64,000 nt of DNA from Actinomycetes bacterium (GCA_021806045.1 JAJZDI010000009.1:62001-126000), one strand, 5' to 3'; positions 8,977 to 16,319 are shown, numbered from the stretch's first letter. The notes: generated by a model from the sequence alone, not told the origin. Translations and numbers: made by a program.

Positions 8977-9023
8977 CTCTTGCTGACGAGGTCAACCGCT
9001 GTGGCGGAGTCGACGTTGTTCGT

Positions 9024-9707
9024 TCAGCGGGCATCGGAAGGCGTTCCGGTCCGTTGACCGGCGGTCAGGGCTTCGCGGACGGTCTTGCTCCGGAACTGCA
9101 CCCTGTCGGCCGCGGCCTGGATCGTGCCGGGGATGTAAGCGACGAGCTGGTTGCGGCGGGGCGCGGCGACGTGAGCGGCGCGGCGTTCGATGCCGCGGAC
9201 GATCTGGTTGACGACGGTCTCGATGGGGATGAGCTTCCACATGCCGGTGTGGTTGTTCCAGATGCGCATCGAGGCGGGCTGGGCCATCACGCCGTCCATC
9301 AGCGAGGTCTTGAAGAACGTGGGGTGAGCGCTGCCGACGGTGACTCCGGTGTGGGCGACCTCGAGTCCCATGGTGTCGCACACGGCCCAGACCCCGGCCT
9401 TGCTGGCCGGGTAGCCGCCTTGAAGGGGGGCGTGGACGAAGGCGGCCAGCGAGGAGACGGCGAGCGGGTGGCCCAGTTCCTTGGTGGCGTGCGGCAGTGC
9501 TGCGGTGAAGGTGCGCCAGACGCCGTTGATGTTGATGTCGACGGCGCGTTCCCACTGGTCGGGGGTCAGGTCGGTCATCGGGACGACGGCCTCACCGATG
9601 CCGGCGTTGGCGATGACGACGTCGAGGCGTCCGAAGTGGGCTGTCGCGGCGGCGGCTGCGCGCACGCTGTCGAGGCCGCGGACGGCGACGCCACGTTCGA
9701 CTGGTTC
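9024..9707 (-). pseudogene. N-terminally truncated short-chain dehydrogenase
   Basis: The frame clearly encodes the middle and end of a classical SDR. FGRLDVVIANAGIG is the strand-4 NAG motif, and VSSLAA holds the catalytic Ser. YPASK is the catalytic Tyr-x3-Lys, and a substrate-loop region follows. The N-terminal Rossmann strand with the cofactor-binding TGxxxGxG motif is missing. Upstream of about 9707 the frame continues open but reads as unrelated low-complexity sequence. About 60 N-terminal residues have been lost, so the product could not bind NAD(P). The break lies next to a transposase-like scrap. It is the first element inside the tRNA-bounded island. Confidence 0.65.
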
Positions 9708-9724
9708 GACTATGAGGAGCTGGG

Positions 9725-9850
9725 ATGATCGGAACGTCGCGCAACGAGGCCCGGGTGGTCGGGATGCGGCGGGAGCATCCGGGGTGGGGGTCGCGCACGA
9801 TCCGCACGTGGGCGCGCCGCCGCAGAGGCCTCGCCCGTCGGTCGACGGGG
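9725..9850 (+). pseudogene. possible IS481-type transposase scrap
   Basis: A short stretch reads EARVVGMRREHPGWGSRTIR in one frame. This resembles the helix-turn-helix segment of IS481-family transposases, which usually have MRREHPxWGxRxIR followed by a left-over helix. Similarity fades after about 35 residues, and neither the DDE domain nor terminal repeats are present. It abuts the point where the SDR gene is broken. The match is recalled from family knowledge and covers little sequence, so it is tentative. Confidence 0.35.
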
Positions 9851-9880
9851 GTGTCACCGCTCAGGTCCGCCGGGCGTCCT

Positions 9881-9950
9881 GTCAGAACCGTACCGATTCC
9901 AGTACGGTAGGGACTTGTCACAACCGTACTGCTACAAGTACGGTTCTGAC
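9881..9950 (+). promoter_or_regulatory. abiE promoter with twin palindromic operators
   Basis: Two palindromes of identical architecture, ACCGTAC-N8-GTACGGT, lie at 9887-9908 and 9923-9944, exactly 36 bp apart. The outermost arms extend to a perfect 13-bp inverted repeat (9881-9893 with 9938-9950). A promoter fits inside: TTGTCA at 9915-9920, an 18-bp spacer, then TACGGT at 9939-9944, which would start transcription at or near GTG 9951. The second operator therefore covers the -10 element. AbiEi antitoxins are known to bind paired inverted repeats and repress their own operon; the autoregulation here is inferred from that. Confidence 0.75.
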
Positions 9951-10502
9951 GTGGCACTGGCTGACACCTACCGACGGCGGTTGCGGGAGATCGCGCTCGA
10001 CCAGTACGGCTATGTCACGACCCGCGACGCGGAAGGGGTCGGAGTGCCGGCGGTCGAGCTCCGCAAGCTCGCCCAGCGCGGCGGTCTCGATCACATCGCT
10101 TACGGCCTCTACCGGTTTGACGATATCCCCCGTACCGGGCGCGACCAGTACATGGAAGCGGTGCTGCGGGTCGGGCCCGGCGCCTACCTGACCCACGATG
10201 CGGCGCTCGCGCTGCACGACCTGGGTTTGGTGAACCCGCGCCGTATCCGGGTCGGGACCCCGAAGCGGGCCCGGCCGTATCTGCCCGATGACGTCGAGGT
10301 CGTCCAGCGACGCCTCGACAAGGCCGAGCTGACCGTCTTCGAGGGAATCCCGACCACCACGGTTCGACGGGCGTTGCTCGACTGCCGTGACCTCGTGATA
10401 CGAGAACGACTGCTCGACGCCGCTCGGGAAGCAGCTCGTCGGGGCCTGCTGCGCCGCGACCAGGCAGACGGCGTGATCAGCGAGATCGGCGGCGCAGCAT
10501 GA
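9951..10502 (+). CDS. abiEi: AbiEi-family antitoxin / transcriptional repressor
   Basis: Antitoxin of a type IV toxin-antitoxin (abortive infection) pair, 183 residues from GTG 9951. The N-terminal winged-helix half includes YGYVTTRDAEGVGVPAVELRKLAQRG, then HIAYGLYRFDDIP and the YLTHDAALALHDLGL segment typical of the family. The C-terminal half has PTTTVRRALLDCRD. A TTG at 9915 is in frame but lies in the operator, so GTG 9951 fits better, probably on a leaderless message. The ATG of the toxin overlaps its stop (10499-10502). It is predicted to counter the toxin without direct binding and to repress through the twin palindromes. Codon use is visibly less GC-biased than in neighbours. Confidence 0.88.
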   Translation: MALADTYRRRLREIALDQYGYVTTRDAEGVGVPAVELRKLAQRGGLDHIAYGLYRFDDIPRTGRDQYMEAVLRVGPGAYLTHDAALALHDLGLVNPRRIRVGTPKRARPYLPDDVEVVQRRLDKAELTVFEGIPTTTVRRALLDCRDLVIRERLLDAAREAARRGLLRRDQADGVISEIGGAA

Positions 10503-11353
10503 GCCCCAAGCGCGAGGACCCGCCGTCGAACCTGCGGTCCCTCGAAGCTCGCATCTCCAACATCGCGAGGGAGCGAGGTCGCCCACTGCGGCGTGTGCAA
10601 CGCGTGATCGCGAACACGGTGGTCGGCCAGATGCTGCCGCCCAGCGTCGTGAAGGGAGGCACCGCGATGAAGCTGCGCGTCGGCGAGGCCGCCAGCCGTT
10701 TCAGTGCAGACCTCGACGCCGCCCGCTCCGCCGAGCTGACCATTGACGACTACCTCGACGCGCTCGCCGCCAGGCTCGCCGAAGGGTGGGGAGGCTTCAC
10801 CGGTGAGCTCGAAGAGCTGGACCCACCCCAACCCGAAGGGGTGCCCGACGACTACATCATGCGACCCTTCGTCATCCGTCTCGCCTACCAGGGCCGGCAC
10901 TGGCTGAGCGTCCCGTTCGAGCTCGGCCACGACGAGATCGGCAGCACCCAACGACACGAGCTTCGCGTCGCTGATGACATCGTCGAGCTGTTCGACATCA
11001 TCGGACTCGACACCCCGGACCCGATCCCTGTGCTGGCGCTCGATCACCAGATCGCCCAGAAGCTCCACGCCTGCACGGCGATCAACGCCAAGACCGGTGG
11101 CAACGAACGTGCCCACGACCTTGTCGACCTCCAGATCCTCGAACAGGAGGAGCACATCGACTACGCCGCGTTGGCCGCCACCGCGCAACGGTTGTTCGCG
11201 GCCAGGCGCGGCCAGCCCTGGCCGCCGACGGTCATCGCGTACGAACGATGGGACACCATCTACGCCGAGGCCGCCGACGGGCTCGACGTCATCGAACACG
11301 TCGACGACGCCGTCGCCTGGGCCAACGACTTCATCGCCCGCACCGCACGTTGA
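10499..11353 (+). CDS. abiEii: AbiEii/AbiGii-type nucleotidyltransferase toxin
   Basis: 284-residue DUF1814-family nucleotidyltransferase toxin. Motif I is KGGTAMKLR (52-60), followed by SRFSADLDA (66-74) with two Asp for metal binding. Later family motifs are IAQKLHACTA and NERAHDLVDLQIL (the K-x-x-D-h-x-D-L type). AbiEii toxins transfer nucleotides and arrest growth, and related MenT toxins modify tRNA acceptor ends, which can stop phage spread. All key residues are present, so the toxin is probably functional. Its start overlaps the antitoxin stop by four bases, ensuring coupled translation. The gene sits in a tRNA-bounded island with lower GC than the flanks, consistent with acquisition. 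Confidence 0.9.
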   Translation: MSPKREDPPSNLRSLEARISNIARERGRPLRRVQRVIANTVVGQMLPPSVVKGGTAMKLRVGEAASRFSADLDAARSAELTIDDYLDALAARLAEGWGGFTGELEELDPPQPEGVPDDYIMRPFVIRLAYQGRHWLSVPFELGHDEIGSTQRHELRVADDIVELFDIIGLDTPDPIPVLALDHQIAQKLHACTAINAKTGGNERAHDLVDLQILEQEEHIDYAALAATAQRLFAARRGQPWPPTVIAYERWDTIYAEAADGLDVIEHVDDAVAWANDFIARTAR

Positions 11354-11634
11354 TGCGCGGGCGATCAGGCCCGGCCCGTTCGCCTCTCGCCGCTATCGCC
11401 GGGGGAGCGGGGGATCACCTGTCCGACACGCAGCGTGACCGGCGTTCGCGCCAATCTTGATCGCCGATGGCGCGACGATGGCGCGAACATGGCGCGAACA
11501 TCTTCCGCCAGCTTCCGCAGAAGGGTCACCGAGGGCTCTCGAGCCGAGCCGGCGACATGCAGCCTGACCTGTAAAATCATGCCCTTTGGCGGCCCTCGGC
11601 GACTCAATCGAGGAAGCGGTGACCGGGCGTGGAT
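11354..11634 (+). other. gene-poor end of the abiE island
   Basis: About 280 bp between the toxin gene and the tRNA-like remnant. No frame looks coding; those open on either strand have no family resemblance or ribosome site. The stretch contains the three 11-bp repeats at 11467-11499 and a comparatively AT-rich patch (TGTAAAATCATG near 11570). It may be what is left of a larger element, but nothing here proves it. Confidence 0.4.
11467..11499 (+). repeat. three tandem 11-bp repeats
   Basis: ATGGCGCGA recurs at 11467, 11478 and 11489, a strict 11-bp period. The full units are ATGGCGCGACG followed by ATGGCGCGAAC twice. One helical turn per copy is the geometry of iteron or arm-type protein sites. 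They lie inside the island end, 125 bp before the tRNA-like remnant. Confidence 0.7.
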
Positions 11635-11683
11635 CTTCCTTCACACGGCAGAGGTCAGAGGCTCGAGTCCCTCAGCGCCCACC
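11625..11683 (+). pseudogene. degenerate tRNA-Val(CAC)-like remnant with att-like repeat
   Basis: From 11635 the sequence reads as the 3' half of a valine tRNA. A 5-bp anticodon stem with one mismatch (CTTCC/GGCAG) closes the loop TTCACAC with anticodon CAC. AGGTC follows, then a T arm with two mismatches (loop CTCGAGT), the 3' acceptor strand AGCGCCC, A and CC. GGGCGT at 11625-11630 could pair with the acceptor, but the D arm is absent, so this cannot be a working tRNA. Bases 11652-11683 repeat the 3' end of tRNA-Val(TAC). It ends four bases before the MarR stop codon. Confidence 0.65.
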
Positions 11684-11686
11684 CCA

Positions 11687-12178
11687 TCACCCCCGGCCGG
11701 GTTCGGCACCGCCCTGGTCTGTTGGGGGGAGCTCGACGAGCCTCGCAAGCCCGGGCAACGCGGCAGCCAGGGCGTCGCGCTCGGCGTCGGTGAGCCCGTC
11801 GAGGTAGCGGTCGAGGACGACGGCCCGGGCCCGGGTGATCCCGTCGAGCACCTCCCGGCCGCGGTCGGTCAGCTCGACCAGGACGGCCCGCCGGTCGGAC
11901 GGGTCGACGGTCCGCACCACCCAGCCCTCTGCCTCCATGGTGTTGACGAGGACGGTGCAGGTCGGCTGGCGGACGCCTTCGATCCCGGCCAGGTCGGTGA
12001 CCCGCTGGGCCCCCCGCTCGCGCAGGGTGTTGAGGACGAGCGCCTGGGTCAGGCTCATCTGGTCGGGGAGGATCGTCCGCCGCAAGAAGCCGTGGAGGCG
12101 GGCGAGCACCTCGCCGAACTCCTCCGCTAGCGCCGAATGCGCCGGGCGGGGAGGACGGGTCGCCGCTGCCGAATGCAT
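11687..12178 (-). CDS. MarR-family transcriptional regulator
   Basis: A winged-helix regulator of 163 residues from ATG 12178. Helices around EEFGEVLARLHGFLRR lead to the recognition region RVTDLAGIEGVRQPTCTVLVNTME. The wing EGWVVRTVDPSDRRAVLVELTDRG carries the DxRxxxxxLT signature, and a dimerisation helix ends the protein. ATG 12202 is also in frame, but starting there would put the palindromic operator inside the gene, so 12178 is preferred. It is divergent from the multidrug exporter at 12236, the classic arrangement for ligand-released repression of an efflux pump. The ligand is unknown. Confidence 0.9.
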   Translation of the reverse strand: MHSAAATRPPRPAHSALAEEFGEVLARLHGFLRRTILPDQMSLTQALVLNTLRERGAQRVTDLAGIEGVRQPTCTVLVNTMEAEGWVVRTVDPSDRRAVLVELTDRGREVLDGITRARAVVLDRYLDGLTDAERDALAAALPGLARLVELPPTDQGGAEPGRG

Positions 12179-12184
12179 AGCGAG

Positions 12185-12194
12185 ACTATATAGT
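12185..12194. promoter_or_regulatory. palindromic operator between marR and exporter
   Basis: The perfect 10-bp palindrome ACTATATAGT stands out in GC-rich surroundings. It contains TATAGT, a good -10 hexamer, on both strands. It is 6 bp from the marR ATG and 41 bp from the exporter ATG. AT-centred palindromes of this kind are typical MarR sites; binding here would shut both promoters. The assignment rests on position and symmetry. Confidence 0.55.
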
Positions 12195-12235
12195 GCTGGC
12201 ATGACCTCCCCGCGACCGACGACGCCCGGCACCTG

Positions 12236-14041
12236 ATGGCGACCACCGAACCCCGCCCCACCGGTGCCGGCCCGGCCGCCGCCACGCCCCGTGGACGGAC
12301 CCACCCGGAGCGCTACAAGTGGATCGCGCTCTCCAACACGACGCTCGGCATCGTCATGGTGACGATCAACCAGTCGATCCTGCTGATCTCGCTCCCCAAC
12401 ATCTTCCGGGGCATCGACCTGCAGCCGCTGGCCCCCGGCAACACCTCCTACTTCCTGTGGATCTTCATGGGCTTCATGCTGGTGACCGCGGTGCTGGTGG
12501 TGAGCCTCGGGCGCGTGGGCGACATGTACGGGCGCGTCCGCATGTACAACCTGGGCTTCGCCATCTTCACCGCGTTCTCGATCCTGCTGTCGGTGACGTG
12601 GATGACGGGGACGGCTGCCGCGCTGTGGATCATCCTGATGCGCGTCGGCCAGGGGGTCGGGGGTGCGTTCCTCTTCGCCAACTCGAGTGCCATCCTGACC
12701 GATGCCTTCCCGGCCGAGGAGCGGGGGAAGGCCATGGGCATCAACGGCATCGCCATGGTCACCGGATCCTTCATCGGCCTCATCCTGGGCGGCGTGCTGG
12801 CTCCGGTCGAGTGGCGCCTGGTCTTCCTCGTCTCCGTGCCCTTCGGGCTGTTCGGGACGGTGTGGGCCTACCTCAAGCTGGAGGACTCGGGGGTGCGGAA
12901 CCACACCCCGATCGACTGGTGGGGCAACCTCACCTTCGCCGTGGGCCTCACCTCGGTCCTCCTCGGCATCGTCTACGGCCTGCTCCCCTACGGCGGCCAC
13001 ACCATGGGGTGGACGAGCCCGTTCGTCCTCGGCACGGTGATCGGGGGCCTGGCCGTCCTCGGCGCGTTCGTGGTCATCGAGCGCCGGGTGGCCCACCCCA
13101 TGTTCAACCTCGAGCTGTTCCGGATCCGGGCGTTCGCGGCCGGTGTGCTGGCGTCGCTGCTCGCCGCGGTGGGCCGGGGCGGCCTGCAGTTCATGCTGAT
13201 CATCTGGCTGCAGGGCATCTGGCTGCCCCAGCACGGCTACAGCTTCGCCGTGACCCCCCTGTGGGCGGGCATCGCCATGATCCCGCTGACCGTCGGGTTC
13301 CTCGTTGCCGGCCCCATCTCGGGGATCCTGGCCGACCGGCACGGCGCCCGGGGGATCGCCACCCTCGGGCTCCTCGGTTCGATCGTGAGCTTCCTCCTCC
13401 TCGAAGCGCTCCCGATGAACTTCAACTACGTCGACTTCGCCCTCATCCTCTTCGTCTTCGCCGTCTCGTCGGGGATGTTCTTCACGCCGAACCAGACGGC
13501 GGTGATGAACAGCCTGCCGCCCGACCAGCGTGGTGCGGGGGCGGGCATGAACGGCACGTTCATGAACTCGGCCCAGGTCCTCTCCATCGGGGTGTTCTTC
13601 TCCGTCGTCACCCTCGGCCTCGTCTCGTCGCTGCCCGGCCACATGGCCGCCGGCCTCATCGCCCAGGGCGTGCCGCAGGCCACCGCGGACAAGATCGCCC
13701 ACCTGCCGCCCATCGGGTCGCTGTTCGCCGCCTTCCTCGGCTTCAACCCCATCCAGACCGAGGTGCCCCACCACGTGCTCGCCGCCCTGCCACCGGGCCG
13801 GGCCGCCTACCTCACCGGCCGCAGCTTCTTCCCCCAGCTCATCTCGTCGTCGTTCCAGAACGGGCTGCGTCTGGCCTTCGACTTCGCCGCCGTGCTGACG
13901 CTCATCGCGGTGGTGGCGTCGTGGATGCGGGGGGGCAAGTACATCCACGCCGAACGCTCGCTGGAGGAGGAGGCGGGCACCGGGATGTACGACGTCGGGG
14001 AGCTGGCGTCGTCCGAGGTCGGGGCGGGCTTCCCGGACTGA
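12236..14041 (+). CDS. DHA2-type MFS multidrug exporter
   Basis: A proton-coupled drug exporter of the EmrB/QacA (14-helix) type, 601 residues, in the cytoplasmic membrane. A basic N-terminus precedes helix 1 (WIALSNTTLGIVMVTINQS, carrying the usual acidic-position variant). Motif A is GRVGDMYGRVRMYN, and motif C-like glycines occur in ITGSFIGLILGGVLA-type sequence near residue 180. A second motif A copy is GILADRHGARGIA. A long extracytoplasmic loop with HMAAGLIAQGVPQATADKI precedes the last helices, as in EmrB relatives. ATG 12236 is the first after the divergent operator. Control by the adjacent MarR protein is likely. Substrates cannot be inferred. Confidence 0.9.
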   Translation: MATTEPRPTGAGPAAATPRGRTHPERYKWIALSNTTLGIVMVTINQSILLISLPNIFRGIDLQPLAPGNTSYFLWIFMGFMLVTAVLVVSLGRVGDMYGRVRMYNLGFAIFTAFSILLSVTWMTGTAAALWIILMRVGQGVGGAFLFANSSAILTDAFPAEERGKAMGINGIAMVTGSFIGLILGGVLAPVEWRLVFLVSVPFGLFGTVWAYLKLEDSGVRNHTPIDWWGNLTFAVGLTSVLLGIVYGLLPYGGHTMGWTSPFVLGTVIGGLAVLGAFVVIERRVAHPMFNLELFRIRAFAAGVLASLLAAVGRGGLQFMLIIWLQGIWLPQHGYSFAVTPLWAGIAMIPLTVGFLVAGPISGILADRHGARGIATLGLLGSIVSFLLLEALPMNFNYVDFALILFVFAVSSGMFFTPNQTAVMNSLPPDQRGAGAGMNGTFMNSAQVLSIGVFFSVVTLGLVSSLPGHMAAGLIAQGVPQATADKIAHLPPIGSLFAAFLGFNPIQTEVPHHVLAALPPGRAAYLTGRSFFPQLISSSFQNGLRLAFDFAAVLTLIAVVASWMRGGKYIHAERSLEEEAGTGMYDVGELASSEVGAGFPD

Positions 14042-14313
14042 CGGCCGACGCCCGGGCCCGATCTCCGTTCGGCCCGGCGGCCCCGCGTCGCAACTCGGGG
14101 CAGCGTCGAACGCCGGTCGGGCGCCACTGCCATGATCCGGGAGCGCGTCACAGCCGCCCGGTAGCGTGATCGGCGATGTTCTACCGGATCAGGCACCCGT
14201 TGCGGCACCGGTGGCTGCCCCGATCGGTCCGCCGTGCCCGTGCCACATGGTGGCGTGCGACACCCCATCGGAGGAGGCGTCGTCGCCGCCGGTGGTGAGT
14301 GGGGGACCCGCCG

Positions 14314-15132
14314 CTACACCCCGAGGCTCGAGGCGGACGCGGCCTCGAACACCCGTGCCGGCAGGATCCGCTTGGCCAGCACCCCGAACCGTTCGCTCGC
14401 CGGACCGACCGACGTCCGCCGGGCCGGCCGGCGGGCCACCAGGGCCCGCTCGACGGCGCGGGCCACGGCGGTGGGGTCGGCTCCGCCCTGCTCGTCGCGC
14501 TCCATCTGGCTGACTGCCTTCTCCCGGGCGGCGCGGTAGGGGTCGTCGTCGCCGGCGCCATGGGCGCTCCCCGTGTCGCCCACCGTCCGCCGGGCGCTGG
14601 TGAACCCGGTGCGGAAGTTGCCGGGCTGGACGAGGGTGACGCCGACGCCGAACGGCTTCACCTCCCAGGCGAGGGCCTCGGCCCACCCCTCCAGGGCGAA
14701 CTTGCTGGCCGAGTAGTAGGCCTGGAAGGGCAGGCCGATCACCCCGCCGATGGAGCTGATGACGACGATGCGCCCGGCCCGCGCACGCAGCGACGGCAGC
14801 GCGGCCGTCACCGTCCGCACCACGCCGAAGAAGTTGGTTTCGAGCTGGGCCCGGGCGTCGCCGATGGGCGTCTGCTCCACGGCCCCGGCCAGTCCCCATC
14901 CGGCGCAGGGGATGACGGCGTCGATGCCGCCGTGCTCCAGGACCACCTGCTCGATGCCGGCGGTCACCGACGAGTCGTCGTCGACGTCCATGGACAGCGA
15001 CGCCCAGCTGGCATCGGCGGCGCCGCGGCGGCTGGCGCCGACGACGGTGTAGCCACGGTCGGCGAGGTGGTCGGCGCACGAACGCCCGATGCCGGACGAC
15101 GCTCCGGTGATCAGCACGACCTTCGACGTCAT
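14314..15132 (-). CDS. short-chain dehydrogenase/reductase
   Basis: Classical SDR, 272 residues, NAD(P)-dependent oxidoreductase. The cofactor motif TGASSGIG is at 9-16. The usual NNAG is replaced by PCAG, and the catalytic residues are in VISSIGG (Ser) and YSASK (Tyr/Lys). The C-terminal extension (about 190-272) holds the variable substrate loop and KAVSQMERDEQ. ATG 15132 lies 13 bp from the last of three 19-bp repeats, each containing AGGAG, although the nearest Shine-Dalgarno-like sequence is GGAGAG just upstream. A 90-bp gap separates it from the DapB-like gene transcribed before it, so they may form one leftward transcript with the SDR at 17153. Substrate unknown. Confidence 0.9.
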   Translation of the reverse strand: MTSKVVLITGASSGIGRSCADHLADRGYTVVGASRRGAADASWASLSMDVDDDSSVTAGIEQVVLEHGGIDAVIPCAGWGLAGAVEQTPIGDARAQLETNFFGVVRTVTAALPSLRARAGRIVVISSIGGVIGLPFQAYYSASKFALEGWAEALAWEVKPFGVGVTLVQPGNFRTGFTSARRTVGDTGSAHGAGDDDPYRAAREKAVSQMERDEQGGADPTAVARAVERALVARRPARRTSVGPASERFGVLAKRILPARVFEAASASSLGV

Positions 15133-15145
15133 GGACGCTCTCCTT

Positions 15146-15202
15146 CTTCTCCTGTCGGGCCCGGCTTCTCCTGTCGGGCCCGGCTTCTCCTGTCGGGCCC
15201 GG
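15146..15202. repeat. three tandem 19-bp repeats
   Basis: The unit CTTCTCCTGTCGGGCCCGG occurs three times without a gap (15146-15164, 15165-15183, 15184-15202). On the coding strand of the downstream SDR each copy contains AGGAG, and the unit contains the palindrome GGGCCC. Identity between copies implies recent slippage or selection. Confidence 0.95.
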
Positions 15203-15222
15203 CCGTCCTCCGCGGGTCCCGT

Positions 15223-16305
15223 TCAGCGTCCCGGCCCGGCGGGCGCGTTCCCGAATCCCGCCCCGCTGCGGATGAGGGGGAGGTCGGCCATGGTGCGCAC
15301 GCCGGCCGGCGCCTCGCACACCGCCGGGATGGCGTTGACCGCCTGCATGGCGGTGGCAATGCTCGCCGCCCGCACGTGCTCGCTGATGGGCAGGTCCCGC
15401 TGGTAGGACATGAGGCTCAGGACGTGGGCCCGGAGGGAGGGCTCGCCCTCGATGGTGAGGGTCCAACCGTCCAACGGCGCCGGCCAGTGCGCCGGGTACT
15501 CGCCCCCAACCGTCCACAGGGTCTCGATCTCGACCAGGGTGCGCCCCTCCCGGACCCCCCGCCAGTGCCACCGCTGGCCGGCCACCGTGCCGGCGGCCAG
15601 GCGGATCCCGAAGATGTCGTGGTCCCGCTGGGCGGTGACCAGCTCGACATCCGTGGTGATCCCGTCCAGTCCGGCGCCGAGCGCCTCGCCGAGCAGCGCC
15701 ACCTCCTCTTTAAAGATCCCGCTGTTGAAGCGGAGGAACTCGCTCGCCTCCTCGGTGACCTCCTCGGGCGGGCGCCCGAAGCGCATGTTGTCGAAGGTGA
15801 TGTGGGTGCTCTCGTAGAACGACCAGTCGGCCCGCTCCTGGAGGGTGACCTGCTCGATGCTCCGGGACATGCCCGACAGTGCCAGCGGCAGCACGCCGCT
15901 CAGGTTCCCCGGGTTCAACCCGGTGCCGTGCACCGACGTCCCACCCTCGGCGCAGGCCGCCTCCAGCCGGGCCAGGTCGGCGGGGGGGAGGGACCGGGGG
16001 TGGAAGAGGAAGGCGGTCGTCACCACGTTGGCTCCGCTGGCCAGGATCCGGCACACCTCGTCGAGCGAGGTGAGTCGTGGGAAGTAGCAGACGCAGTCGG
16101 CTCCGAGGGCGAGGATGGCCTCGACATCGCCGGTGGCGGCAACGCCCACCGGGTCACGGCCGGCGAGCACGCCGACGTCGACCCCCTCCTTCTCCTCGCT
16201 GTAGACCTTGGCCCCGACGAGCTCGAGATCGGGGCGGTCGAGGACGGCCCGGATGGCCTCGACCCCCTGGTTGCCCGTGGCCCACTGCACGACCCGGTAC
16301 GCCAC
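15223..16305 (-). CDS. DapB-like NAD(P)-dependent dehydrogenase
   Basis: 360 residues from GTG 16305. The N-terminal Rossmann domain begins YRVVQWATGNQGVEAIRAVL, where the usual GxxGxxG becomes TGNQG. It continues LELVGAKVYSEEKEGVDVG and a GADCVCYFPR strand, as in dihydrodipicolinate reductase N-terminal domains. The C-terminal domain (TGLNPGNLSGVLPLALSG onwards) resembles 2,4-diaminopentanoate dehydrogenase-type proteins. It is longer than true DapB (about 250), and the DapB catalytic motif is not seen, so lysine synthesis is unlikely. It follows the SDR stop by 14 bp and is probably in the same operon. The substrate is unknown; an amine or carbonyl intermediate is plausible. Confidence 0.8.
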   Translation of the reverse strand: MAYRVVQWATGNQGVEAIRAVLDRPDLELVGAKVYSEEKEGVDVGVLAGRDPVGVAATGDVEAILALGADCVCYFPRLTSLDEVCRILASGANVVTTAFLFHPRSLPPADLARLEAACAEGGTSVHGTGLNPGNLSGVLPLALSGMSRSIEQVTLQERADWSFYESTHITFDNMRFGRPPEEVTEEASEFLRFNSGIFKEEVALLGEALGAGLDGITTDVELVTAQRDHDIFGIRLAAGTVAGQRWHWRGVREGRTLVEIETLWTVGGEYPAHWPAPLDGWTLTIEGEPSLRAHVLSLMSYQRDLPISEHVRAASIATAMQAVNAIPAVCEAPAGVRTMADLPLIRSGAGFGNAPAGPGR

Positions 16306-16319
16306 GTCCGACCCCGCCG

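Noticed and set aside
8976-11687. Prophage or integrative conjugative element
   Set aside because: No integrase, capsid, replication or transfer gene is present; only the att-like repeats and the toxin-antitoxin operon remain.
11687-13948. 753-residue reading frame containing the MarR domain
   Set aside because: Only the last 163 residues look like protein. The rest is antisense to the exporter, and the palindromic operator marks the true start.
15223-16305. Lysine-biosynthesis dihydrodipicolinate reductase (dapB)
   Set aside because: The protein is about 100 residues too long, its C-terminal domain differs from DapB, and no lysine genes are nearby; only the Rossmann half is DapB-like.
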